This document shows, piece after piece, positions 40,494 through 46,610 of a stretch of DNA of 64,000 nucleotides (positions are counted from its first letter, which is position 1; every line of letters starts with the position of its first letter). Both the position numbers and the translations under genes were made by a program. The notes beneath the pieces were generated by a model that ran no database searches, was not told where the DNA came from, and was given only the letters and a program-made list of their open reading frames with translations. Origin of the DNA: a virus; the IMG/VR virus record IMGVR_UViG_3300035181_000357, positions 146,612-210,611 of that record; one strand, written 5' to 3'.

Positions 40494-40579
40494 GGTCCAG
40501 GAGTCCAACGGTTGAGACAGCACGCTGTTAACGTGCCGCTGTAAAAGCACATAGGGTTCAACTCCCTACTGGATCGCCA
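40494..40579 (+). tRNA. trnN: tRNA-Asn(GUU) with enlarged variable region
   Basis: Acceptor GGTCCAG/CTGGATC, anticodon stem GCACG/CGTGC, loop CTGTTAA (GUU), T arm TAGGG TTCAACT CCCTA, CCA encoded. Variable region of about 15 nt is unusual for tRNA-Asn. Confidence 0.88.
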
Positions 40580-40630
40580 TCGGGTAATGATCCCAAGAGA
40601 TATATCAAAGAAGCAAATGAATTTATCCAT

Positions 40631-40718
40631 GCATCAGCGGCAGAGTTGGAGGGCTGCAACGGTCTGTAAAACCGTCGGGTTGATCCCCTAGTAGGTTCGA
40701 GTCCTACCTGATGCACCA
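40631..40718 (+). tRNA. trnY: tRNA-Tyr(GUA)
   Basis: Acceptor GCATCAG/CTGATGC, anticodon stem ACGGT/ACCGT, loop CTGTAAA (GUA), long variable arm as expected for bacterial Tyr, CCA encoded. Confidence 0.95.
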
Positions 40719-40720
40719 AA

Positions 40721-40795
40721 GTCGATAGTGGACGAGGGACGTCCGGGAGTCTTCTAAACTCCATTCTCCGGGTTCGAGTCCTGGTATCGACACCA
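40721..40795 (+). tRNA. trnR: tRNA-Arg(UCU), intronless copy
   Basis: Acceptor GTCGATA/TATCGAC, anticodon stem GGAGT/ACTCC, loop CTTCTAA (UCU), CCA encoded. Same anticodon as the gene with an insertion at 35,986. Confidence 0.93.
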
Positions 40796-40799
40796 ATTT

Positions 40800-40891
40800 C
40801 CCGGTGTGATGTACGGTTGCATAGGTGGCTTTATACCCCACTCGCGCCAGATTAGCGCCTTGTTAGGGTTCGACTCCCTACGCCGGGACCA
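40800..40891 (+). tRNA. Class II tRNA with enlarged anticodon loop (UUA or UAU)
   Basis: Acceptor CCCGGTG/CGCCGGG, variable arm GCGC/GCGC, T arm TAGGG TTCGACT CCCTA, CCA encoded. Anticodon stem GGTGG/CCACT leaves a 9-nt loop CTTTATACC, so the anticodon is ambiguous. Identity not assigned. Confidence 0.65.
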
Positions 40892-40897
40892 ATTCTT

Positions 40898-40963
40898 GAT
40901 AACGCCTTCGAATCAGGTTTCATCCATTAAATGAAAAGCCTGTTCATCCTGTTCTTCGTTATC
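40898..40963 (+). ncRNA. Structured RNA family B, copy 3
   Basis: Outer stem GATAACG/CGTTATC (40898-40904, 40957-40963), CC, seven bases, inner stem CAGG/CCTG extended by TTTCAT/ATGAAA, then TTCATCC and CTTCGTTATC. Same order of elements as copies at 39,382 and 40,334. Confidence 0.6.
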
Positions 40964-40969
40964 ATCCAC

Positions 40970-41043
40970 TGCGCTGTCGTCTAGTGATAAGGCAAGAGAC
41001 TTTGACTCTCTGAACGTAGGTTTGATTCCTGCCAGCGTAACCA
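40970..41043 (+). tRNA. trnQ: tRNA-Gln(UUG)
   Basis: Acceptor TGCGCTG/CAGCGTA, anticodon stem AGAGA/TCTCT, loop CTTTGAC (UUG), T arm GTAGG TTTGATT CCTGC, CCA encoded. Confidence 0.92.
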
Positions 41044-41165
41044 TCGATTAACTTTCTTTTGAGAGTTCATCAAAATATCATCATCAGTATACTTCCAACC
41101 TGTTGGTAAAATAGAAGGGCTGTTGATGTTAGCACGACTGTTCGACTCAGCCTCGTGCGAAATAT

Positions 41166-41240
41166 GGGCTATAGGAATTAAAGGTTGTTCGCATGACTGA
41201 AAATCATGAGGAGGCGGTTCGATACCGTCATAGCCCACCA
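41166..41240 (+). tRNA. trnF: tRNA-Phe(GAA)
   Basis: Acceptor GGGCTAT/ATAGCCC, anticodon stem CATGA/TCATG, loop CTGAAAA (GAA), T arm GGCGG TTCGATA CCGTC, CCA encoded. A GCACGA/TCGTGC hairpin lies just upstream. Confidence 0.93.
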
Positions 41241-41242
41241 AC

Positions 41243-41322
41243 GTCCGGGTACGCAAATCTGGCAAAGCGACTATCCTCAGAAGGTAGTGACTCTGTGGGT
41301 TCGACTCCCACCTCGGACACCA
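41243..41322 (+). tRNA. trnL: tRNA with CAG anticodon (Leu), short variable loop
   Basis: Acceptor GTCCGGG/CTCGGAC, anticodon stem CTATC/GGTAG, loop CTCAGAA (CAG), T arm GTGGG TTCGACT CCCAC, CCA encoded. Variable loop about 7 nt; D arm resembles that of the CAA tRNA at 39,106. Confidence 0.88.
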
Positions 41323-41403
41323 ATCAATGCAGATGTACGCTATCTGGTATCTCGGAAATCCTGAAAAGGTTGTGTTTTTAGCACACCGTAACAGGCTTCC
41401 ATC

Positions 41404-41490
41404 GCGGATATGGTGGAACTTGGTAGACACGCAGCTTTGAGATGGCTGTCCCGAAAGGGGGTGGGGGTTCGAGTCCCCCTATCCGCACCA
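41404..41490 (+). tRNA. trnL: tRNA-Leu(GAG)
   Basis: Acceptor GCGGATA/TATCCGC, anticodon stem CAGCT/GGCTG, loop TTGAGAT (GAG), long variable arm, T arm GGGGG TTCGAGT CCCCC, CCA encoded. Confidence 0.93.
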
Positions 41491-41567
41491 ATGTTAGGGG
41501 TTAATGCGGTAGCTGACGCAAGAAACAGTCGCTTCCCCAACATGGAGAGAATCTTGCGTGACTCTCC
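41491..41567 (+). ncRNA. Two hairpins with complementary loops
   Basis: Hairpin 1: ATGTT-GGGG (41491-41500) with CCCCAACAT (41535-41543). Hairpin 2: GGAGAG (41544-41549) with CTCTCC (41562-41567). Loop bases ACGCAAGA (41516-41523) and TCTTGCGT (41552-41559) are perfectly complementary over 8 bp, a likely kissing interaction. Confidence 0.6.
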
Positions 41568-41588
41568 TCACCTTGTGCGATAAAATAT

Positions 41589-41662
41589 GGGTCCTTAGTT
41601 AAGCGGGATAACTTCTGGTTTGCATCCAGACATCGGGAGTTCGATTCTCCCAGGATCCACCA
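41589..41662 (+). tRNA. trnA: tRNA-Ala(UGC)
   Basis: Acceptor GGGTCCT/AGGATCC, anticodon stem TCTGG/CCAGA, loop TTTGCAT (UGC), T arm CGGGA GTTCGAT region intact, CCA encoded. Confidence 0.93.
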
Positions 41663-41665
41663 TAT

Positions 41666-41749
41666 GGGGCTGAAGTGACTTTGGTAAGCACACCGTTAGG
41701 GCGTACGCCGAACGGAGGTTATGGGTTCGATTCCCGTCATGTTCCACCA
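41666..41749 (+). tRNA. Atypical tRNA with 13-nt anticodon loop
   Basis: T arm ATGGG TTCGATT CCCGT and CCA are clear. Acceptor GGGGCTG pairs with CATGTTCC only with a bulge. Anticodon stem CCGTT/AACGG encloses AGGGCGTACGCCG, which contains the palindrome GGCGTACGCC. Anticodon cannot be assigned; either a degenerate tRNA or one with a small insertion. Confidence 0.5.
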
Positions 41750-41755
41750 ATCAAT

Positions 41756-41841
41756 GCATCGGACGCAGAACTGGTTGCTGCCCCAGACTCTTAATCTGGT
41801 TCCTAACGGACTTGGGGGTTCGAATCCCCTCCGATGCACCA
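41756..41841 (+). tRNA. Class II-like tRNA with CUU (Lys) anticodon
   Basis: Acceptor GCATCGG/CCGATGC, anticodon stem CCAGA/TCTGG, loop CTCTTAA (CUU), T arm GGGGG TTCGAAT CCCCT, CCA encoded. The variable region is about 14 nt, long for a lysine tRNA. Confidence 0.82.
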
Positions 41842-41847
41842 AATATC

Positions 41848-41934
41848 AAGGAGTTGGCCGAGGCTGGCATAGGCGATGGTTTGTGGTACCATACACAGGG
41901 GTTCGAATCCCCTACTCCTGACCAATTTTTAGGA
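41848..41934 (+). tRNA. trnH: tRNA-His(GUG)
   Basis: Anticodon stem ATGGT/ACCAT, loop TTGTGGT (GUG), T arm AGGGG TTCGAAT CCCCT, CCA encoded. Acceptor AAGGAGT/ACTCCTG has an A1-G72 mismatch or a bulged A; the usual G-1:C73 pair is not evident. Confidence 0.85.
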
Positions 41935-41978
41935 TGTTTTAAACTTCCTGATGCTACTATAGTGAATATGGAGTTTAA

Positions 41979-42977
41979 ATGTCCCATGATAATTATGTCG
42001 TAAAGGTTGGAAACGATTATGTAGAAAGAAGTGCCTTTGTAATCGCTGATTCTACAGATCCTCTTGCTGTTGCTCGTGTTACTAACACTGCTCCTGGAGC
42101 TAGTGATTATGGCGTAGTAGTCAGAATGATCGGTACTGTCTCTGTCACTGGTGGTGGCGGTGGTGCTGTCTATGGACCTTCGTCCCTAGGTGTGGTATTA
42201 TCAAATCCTCCAGTAGCAATTGGTGGAGTTGATGCTGGAGGCTTGTTAAGAGTTATCAGGACTGACGCTGCTGGATATGGGCTAAACATGATTACCAATG
42301 GTACGCAGTTCATGCCCACCATGGATGCTGCGGCTCGTCGTGGTTACATGACTCACACAGATGGTACGAACTCCATGCCAACTGGTGATGCTGTTGCTCG
42401 TGGTATTTATCATCGTATTACGGATGGTGTTACACAAGTGGCCGTTAAAGCAGCTTCGACTGCTGCTGTCGCTGCTGATCCTGCCTTGGTAGTAGCGCTG
42501 TCTCCAAACAATAACACTGCTGCCCTAGCCTGGTTTGAGAAGATCACTGATGGAACAAATACTGCAGCTGTTAAAGCTTCTACTACTGTAGCTGCTATTA
42601 CTGATCCTGCCTTGGTTACGACTCTGAGTCCTAACCTTCCTGTTCCAACGATGAGCACTATCTCATCTGCTGCGACAACGAATGCTACATCTGTTAAAGC
42701 ATCTGCTGGAACCGTATTCAATATCGTATGTTCTAATACTGGTGCTGCTGCTGCGTATGTCAAGTTCTACAACAAGGCTTCTGCTCCTACAGTCGGTACA
42801 GATGTTCCTGTATTTACATTGACCATTCCAGCTTCTGGCTCAGTAATAATCCCTGCATCGTTGATTGGTATTAGATTTGCTACTGGTATTGCTCTGGCAA
42901 TTACCAATTTAGCAGCTGATTCTGATACAACGGCTGTAGTCTTAAATCAAGTCAAAGTAATGACATCCTATATTTAA
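41979..42977 (+). CDS. Virion structural protein, repeat-rich
   Basis: 332 residues, Ala/Thr/Gly-rich and almost without charged residues. Repeated units of the form TDGTNTAAVKAS / DPALVTTLSPN occur near residues 120-220, a pattern common in decoration or tail-tip associated phage proteins. Weak Shine-Dalgarno. It is the largest gene inside the tRNA array, placed between tRNA-His and tRNA-Gly. Virion role inferred from composition. Confidence 0.65.
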   Translation: MSHDNYVVKVGNDYVERSAFVIADSTDPLAVARVTNTAPGASDYGVVVRMIGTVSVTGGGGGAVYGPSSLGVVLSNPPVAIGGVDAGGLLRVIRTDAAGYGLNMITNGTQFMPTMDAAARRGYMTHTDGTNSMPTGDAVARGIYHRITDGVTQVAVKAASTAAVAADPALVVALSPNNNTAALAWFEKITDGTNTAAVKASTTVAAITDPALVTTLSPNLPVPTMSTISSAATTNATSVKASAGTVFNIVCSNTGAAAAYVKFYNKASAPTVGTDVPVFTLTIPASGSVIIPASLIGIRFATGIALAITNLAADSDTTAVVLNQVKVMTSYI

Positions 42978-42995
42978 TAGGATGGTGGTACTACT

Positions 42996-43069
42996 GCGGG
43001 TGTAGCTCAACGGTAGAGCTCCTGGTTTCCACCCAGATGACGAGGGTTCAATTCCCTTCACCCGCTCCA
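42996..43069 (+). tRNA. trnG: tRNA-Gly(UCC)
   Basis: Acceptor GCGGGTG/CACCCGC, D stem GCTC/GAGC, loop TTTCCAC (UCC), CCA encoded. Confidence 0.93.
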
Positions 43070-43080
43070 TTTTTCTCCAT

Positions 43081-43158
43081 AGAGGGTAACGCGAAGTGGT
43101 TGAGCGGCCAGCCTTTCAAGCTGTCGATTAGCGGGTTCAAATCCCGTACCCTTTACCA
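43081..43158 (+). tRNA. trnE: tRNA-Glu(UUC)
   Basis: Acceptor AGAGGGT/ACCCTTT, anticodon stem CCAGC/GCTGT (C-T at the end), loop CTTTCAA (UUC), T arm GCGGG TTCAAAT CCCGT, CCA encoded. Confidence 0.9.
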
Positions 43159-43186
43159 AAGATTCTAAATTTTCGTTGAATTTTAT

Positions 43187-43263
43187 GTCCCCATAGCTGA
43201 GTCTGGCCTTAGCACCGTTCTACGAAAGCGGAGACACTGGTTCAAATCCAGTTGGGGATACCA
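43187..43263 (+). tRNA. trnR: tRNA-Arg(ACG)
   Basis: Acceptor GTCCCCA/TGGGGAT, anticodon stem CCGTT/AGCGG, loop CTACGAA (ACG; needs A-to-I editing), T arm ACTGG TTCAAAT CCAGT, CCA encoded. Confidence 0.92.
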
Positions 43264-43266
43264 ATT

Positions 43267-43341
43267 GCCAGCAAACCCGAATGGTGAGGGGGATGTCTCA
43301 TAAGCATCTTGTCAAGGGTTCGAATCCCTTTGTTGGCACCA
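43267..43341 (+). tRNA. trnM: tRNA with CAU anticodon (Met or Ile2)
   Basis: Acceptor GCCAGCA/TGTTGGC, anticodon stem GATGT/GCATC, loop CTCATAA, T arm AAGGG TTCGAAT CCCTT, CCA encoded. Anticodon arm is nearly identical to the CAU tRNA at 44,307. Confidence 0.9.
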
Positions 43342-43346
43342 CCAAT

Positions 43347-43434
43347 GGAAGATCGCCGAAGTCGGAGCGTCGGAACAGCCTGGAAAGTTGTGGCCGTCAA
43401 AGGCCAGAGAGTTCGAATCTCTCATCTTCCGCCA
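43347..43434 (+). tRNA. trnS: tRNA-Ser(GGA)
   Basis: Acceptor GGAAGAT/ATCTTCC (identical to tRNA-Ser(GCU)), anticodon stem ACAGC/GTTGT, loop CTGGAAA (GGA), variable arm GGCC/GGCC, CCA encoded. Confidence 0.94.
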
Positions 43435-43561
43435 TTGAAGAAGAAGAATAAGAATAAGAAGGGTGACCAGAGCGTGATTAATCTGGTTTCATAAAGGTGA
43501 GCTTCCTACATCTTATAAAGATGCACTGCTCGTTACTGTCAGTTCTCAGAAATAAGTTTAT

Positions 43562-43635
43562 TCCAGATTCATTCAAAGGTAGGATGGGAGTTTCTGAAGC
43601 TCTTAATGATGGTTCGAATCCATCATCTGGATCCA
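43562..43635 (+). tRNA. trnQ: tRNA-Gln(CUG)
   Basis: Acceptor TCCAGAT/ATCTGGA, anticodon stem GGAGT/GCTCT, loop TTCTGAA (CUG), T arm GATGG TTCGAAT CCATC, CCA encoded. D arm is weak. Confidence 0.82.
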
Positions 43636-43669
43636 TCTAGTGTGTAGCATACATCTATATTTAATCTAT

Positions 43670-43743
43670 TGACCTGTAACTCAATGGCAGAGTAATCGAC
43701 CGATAATCGATAAATGGCAGTTCGAATCTGCCCAGGTCAACCA
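43670..43743 (+). tRNA. trnI: tRNA-Ile(GAU)
   Basis: Acceptor TGACCTG/CAGGTCA, anticodon stem ATCGA/TCGAT, loop CCGATAA (GAU, with C instead of T at position 33), T arm GGCAG TTCGAAT CTGCC, CCA encoded. Confidence 0.88.
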
Positions 43744-43777
43744 ATCCTCTTAGATTTAAATACCAAATAGGAGTAGT

Positions 43778-43918
43778 ATGCAGTTACTAGGTGTGATATC
43801 CATAGTAATCTTCAGCTTATGGTTAGTCTTCAGAAAGAAGAAATGCCATGACTGTGCTAATTCCTTCTGTAAGAATGGGTCTGTGGTGCTAGCGGGAACA
43901 CGCTTGAATGGCATTTAA
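43778..43918 (+). CDS. 46-residue membrane peptide overlapping tRNA-Ala
   Basis: ATG after AGGAG. N-terminal hydrophobic helix (LLGVISIVIFSLWLVF) then KKKCHDCANSFCKNG, a Cys-rich tail. The last 14 codons run into tRNA-Ala(GGC), whose sequence supplies the stop. The C-terminal residues may therefore be fortuitous. Confidence 0.55.
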   Translation: MQLLGVISIVIFSLWLVFRKKKCHDCANSFCKNGSVVLAGTRLNGI

Positions 43919-43951
43919 GAGTTAAGGGTTCGACTCCCTTCAGATCCACCA
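43877..43951 (+). tRNA. trnA: tRNA-Ala(GGC)
   Basis: Acceptor GGGTCTG/CAGATCC, anticodon stem CTTGA/TTAAG, loop ATGGCAT (GGC), T arm AAGGG TTCGACT CCCTT, CCA encoded. Its first 42 bases overlap a small membrane-protein frame. Confidence 0.88.
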
Positions 43952-43953
43952 AT

Positions 43954-44023
43954 ACATCCGATATCAAACGGTCAGATACCAGACTTTTAATCTGGAGAGG
44001 CTTGACTCCCACCGGGTGCCCCA
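43954..44023 (+). pseudogene. Degenerate tRNA-Lys(UUU)-like
   Basis: Anticodon stem CCAGA/TCTGG with loop CTTTTAA is intact and CCA is present, but the variable loop is missing and the T arm is malformed (AGAGG CTTGACT CCCAC). Acceptor has A1-C72. Probably non-functional or highly deviant. Confidence 0.55.
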
Positions 44024-44039
44024 GTTCTTGTTGGTTCAT

Positions 44040-44114
44040 GGCCCTTTAGCTCAGTGGTAGAGCGGCTTCTTTACACGGAGAAGGTCGGCGGTTCAATCCC
44101 GTCAAGGGCTACCA
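44040..44114 (+). tRNA. trnV: tRNA-Val(UAC)
   Basis: Canonical lengths throughout: acceptor GGCCCTT/AAGGGCT, loop TTTACAC (UAC), variable AGGTC, T arm GGCGG TTCAATC CCGTC, CCA encoded. Anticodon stem has one mismatch. Confidence 0.88.
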
Positions 44115-44118
44115 AAAT

Positions 44119-44191
44119 CGGGAGATAGCTTAAGTGGTAGAGCGGTCTTTGCGCAAGATAGATGGTGCTTCGAGAGCATCTCTCCCGGCCA
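44119..44191 (+). tRNA. trnR: tRNA-Arg(GCG), 4-bp anticodon stem
   Basis: Acceptor CGGGAGA/TCTCCCG, anticodon stem GTCT/AGAT, loop TTGCGCA (GCG), T arm GGTGC TTCGAGA GCATC, CCA encoded. Slightly shortened. Confidence 0.75.
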
Positions 44192-44195
44192 ATAT

Positions 44196-44270
44196 GCCTC
44201 ATTAACTCAGCGGAAGAGTTCTGGTCTTCGAAACCAGCAGTCGGCGGTTCGAATCCGTCATGAGGCACCA
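44196..44270 (+). tRNA. trnR: tRNA-Arg(UCG)
   Basis: Acceptor GCCTCAT/ATGAGGC, anticodon stem CTGGT/ACCAG, loop CTTCGAA (UCG), T arm GGCGG TTCGAAT CCGTC, CCA encoded. Confidence 0.94.
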
Positions 44271-44306
44271 ACTTCGATGTATTATAATGTAAAGTATCTT
44301 TGAAAT

Positions 44307-44395
44307 TGCGGGTGGACTGGTCGGCAATCAGGCGATGTCTCATAAGCATTGTAAAACGGAGGTTCAACTCCCCGACCCGCTACCAAATTTGCAGT
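44307..44395 (+). tRNA. trnM: tRNA with CAU anticodon, candidate initiator
   Basis: Position 1:72 is T-T with GCGGGT/ACCCGC pairing inside; an unpaired 1:72 is the bacterial initiator feature. Anticodon stem GATGT/GCATT, loop CTCATAA. The three G-C pairs typical of initiator anticodon stems are absent and the T stem has mismatches, so the initiator call is tentative. Confidence 0.7.
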
Positions 44396-44462
44396 ACCCT
44401 CTCTTCCAGCTTTATACAGCCGCTAGCTGGACGGCTTTAGCCCCATGTGGGTAGGAGATAGC

Positions 44463-45212
44463 ATGATGCATTATAACAACTCAATCGTAACGATTCTAGA
44501 TGCAAAGACTAAGAATCAATTCCGGGAATATGATCATATAAGACAAGGAAACTTGAGTCAGGTAACTGTCCGAGTTCCTTTTGGATCTGAATATTTATTC
44601 CGTTTTAAATTTCCTGATCAGAAACGTCGTCGGCTTGAGATATCAATCGATGGTACTCTGGTTACAGACAATCTCATCATCACTGATGGTAGTGAACTAG
44701 AGAGATTTGTTGAATCTGATAAAAGATTCAAGTTCGTGGAAGCATCGAATGATGCCGTATCCGATCCAGGTTCTCCATCAAATGGAAAGATCGAGATAAA
44801 GCTCTTTGAAGAATCCCTTCCAATCACCCATCTGACTAAGACCTGGAATGACAACGTTATCTATCGGCCAATCAAAGGTTATCCTGGACCAGGATGTGAG
44901 ATCACATGTTCCTCCTATTCCTCAGATATGAACTTGAATGTCTATAATACTAGTAGCTGCAATGCTTCAAACGTTCTTAGAAGTATGGCATCTAATGACA
45001 TCGGAGCTACGGTAGAAGGATCTAGATCTAAGCAAGAATTTGGATCAACTACATGGCAAGGTGATTCTTTCTGTAGTACTTTCATCTTCTGGATGAAGGG
45101 TAAGCAAAATGATACAAAAGAAGATAAGTTCTGTAGCTCTTGTGGTAACAGTATTCGTAGTGCTGCAGATCGTTTCTGTTCAAAGTGTGGCAACAAAATT
45201 TCTAGAACTTAG
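44463..45212 (+). CDS. Hypothetical protein with C-terminal double zinc ribbon
   Basis: Start taken at ATG 44463 behind TAGGAGA; an upstream in-frame ATG at 44445 lacks a ribosome binding site. 249 residues. Residues 1-200 are beta-rich and Ser/Asn-rich. The last 35 residues contain FCSSCGNS and FCSKCGNK, two CxxC pairs forming a zinc ribbon. Could bind nucleic acid or protein; not determined. Confidence 0.7.
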   Translation: MMHYNNSIVTILDAKTKNQFREYDHIRQGNLSQVTVRVPFGSEYLFRFKFPDQKRRRLEISIDGTLVTDNLIITDGSELERFVESDKRFKFVEASNDAVSDPGSPSNGKIEIKLFEESLPITHLTKTWNDNVIYRPIKGYPGPGCEITCSSYSSDMNLNVYNTSSCNASNVLRSMASNDIGATVEGSRSKQEFGSTTWQGDSFCSTFIFWMKGKQNDTKEDKFCSSCGNSIRSAADRFCSKCGNKISRT

Positions 45213-45248
45213 AAACACTTAATCGTAAGTGTTATCTAAGAGTGTCGT

Positions 45249-45629
45249 ATGGATTTTGAGTATGGAAGCCTTGATAGGGACATTGATATGGAGCATAGGA
45301 ATCTATGCTCCATATTAGATGATATCACAGAAGCTATCAAGACTCAAGGCCTAATAGAGCCTCTTTTAGAACAGCTATTACACGATAGTGTTATTCATTT
45401 CAAAAATGAAGAAGCTAAAATGCAATTCTATAAGTTCCCTCGTGAAGAATATGAAAGACACAAAGAAGCTCACATTAAACTTATCTCTGTATTCGAAGAG
45501 ATGTTAGAACGCTACACAAATTCTCCTGTGAGGAATTATATCTATTACAGGTTTGTGGATTCATGGCTCAAAAATCATTTCAAGGGCATGGATTCAAAAT
45601 TCGCTGACTTCTTGAATAATAAGAAGTAA
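45249..45629 (+). CDS. Hemerythrin-domain protein, copy 1
   Basis: 126 residues, a single four-helix hemerythrin domain. The full di-iron ligand set is present: H16, H50-x3-E54, H71-x3-H75 and H110-x4-D115. Bacteriohemerythrins bind O2 reversibly or sense O2/iron/NO. In a phage this could buffer oxygen or iron; inference. GTATGG start without a strong Shine-Dalgarno. A second, divergent copy lies at 57,648. Confidence 0.82.
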   Translation: MDFEYGSLDRDIDMEHRNLCSILDDITEAIKTQGLIEPLLEQLLHDSVIHFKNEEAKMQFYKFPREEYERHKEAHIKLISVFEEMLERYTNSPVRNYIYYRFVDSWLKNHFKGMDSKFADFLNNKK

Positions 45630-45641
45630 TAACTAGTTACT

Positions 45642-45717
45642 GGTTCCGAAGCTCAATGGTAGAGCAAGGAGTCTCTAAAACTTCTGGCTGTGGATTCGAA
45701 TTCCACCGGAATCACCA
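45642..45717 (+). tRNA. Predicted amber-suppressor tRNA (CUA anticodon)
   Basis: Acceptor GGTTCCG/CGGAATC, D stem GCTC/GAGC, six-bp anticodon stem AGGAGT/ACTTCT, loop CTCTAAA (CUA), short variable loop GGCT, T arm GTGGA TTCGAAT TCCAC, CCA encoded. Reads UAG if charged. Amino acid identity is not determinable. Confidence 0.82.
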
Positions 45718-45834
45718 AATCAAGGGAGAATAGTATGACTGGAAGATCACACCTCTAGGTCCTAGCTCGCTCGCCATGACCTTATAGTATATGTCTGTTG
45801 CTAACTAAGCCTACATATTCTAAAGGAGAAAACA

Positions 45835-46470
45835 ATGGCTAACACAAGAGTACTATTCACTACCGAACAGAAAGAAGCCTGGAACAAGGCTAAGAAATTA
45901 CTGAACCAATATAGAGGTTCCTCAGAATATAGATATCTTCATATCGCGATGTCTGAACTACGGGCTGAGAATGGTAGAACCCATAAAGGTCCTATCGAGG
46001 CAGAACCTAAGAATCCAGATAAGCAAGTACATAGACTGGCTAAGATTCGTTCTAATGCAATACCAGAGCGAGTTAAGGAATGGAAAGAGTATCTTCGAGA
46101 TCCTGGTTCCAAGAAGCTCTATATCATCGTGAGAGATGACCTGAGTCCTAGTCAGAAGGCTGTTCAAGCTTCTCATGCCACTGCTGAATTTCAGAAGAGG
46201 CTACCAAATGCTCCATGGATTAACGGGACGATGATCTTGATGGAGTCAGATTCTAAATCTGAGCACTATAAATCTTATGCTGGTTCCAGATGGGGCCTCA
46301 AATCCGAAGACAAAGATCAGTTCGAGGAATTCTGTAAGAGTATCTACAGACCTGATTATCAAGTCATCTGGAGAGAACCTGATCAGGCTAACCGTGTAAC
46401 TGCTATCGCTTTGTTGAGTAATTATATGAATGATAGTATCGGTAGGTTAAGGGGAATAAAATTACTATAA
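45835..46470 (+). CDS. PTH2-like peptidyl-tRNA hydrolase with N-terminal extension
   Basis: 211 residues; AAAGGAG upstream. Residues about 97-200 follow the archaeal/eukaryotic PTH2 fold: KLYIIVRDDLSPSQKAVQAS then HATAEF, with conserved Lys, Asp and Gln-x-x-H positions, and a later TAIALLSN. The N-terminal 95 residues are helical and basic, possibly RNA binding. Cleaves peptidyl-tRNA to recycle tRNA. Encoded inside the tRNA array, next to the suppressor tRNA. PTH2 type is unusual for bacteria, which use Pth1. Confidence 0.7.
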   Translation: MANTRVLFTTEQKEAWNKAKKLLNQYRGSSEYRYLHIAMSELRAENGRTHKGPIEAEPKNPDKQVHRLAKIRSNAIPERVKEWKEYLRDPGSKKLYIIVRDDLSPSQKAVQASHATAEFQKRLPNAPWINGTMILMESDSKSEHYKSYAGSRWGLKSEDKDQFEEFCKSIYRPDYQVIWREPDQANRVTAIALLSNYMNDSIGRLRGIKLL

Positions 46471-46610
46471 TGCCTCCTATCATGGGATGTAGGACCATGT
46501 CCGTAAGTAGGAAAGATTTGAACCCATGCAACATATCTACCTTCAGGATTTCTCTGGTCTGATCAATGAAGTAAATGTTCTAATCACTGGTCCCCTCGAA
46601 AGGAGCCGAA

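Noticed and set aside
40981-41430. 149-codon minus-strand frame, and many other minus-strand frames in 35-48 kb containing GFEPT-like peptides
   Set aside because: These are translations of tRNA T arms (GGTTCGAATCC) on the opposite strand, not genes.
45642-45717. Amber codon reassignment of the whole phage genome
   Set aside because: Many genes end properly at TAG with a normally placed next gene, so TAG still works as a stop.
46490-46560. Minus-strand tRNA suggested by a reversed T-arm-like GATTTGAACCC
   Set aside because: No acceptor stem or anticodon arm can be formed around it.
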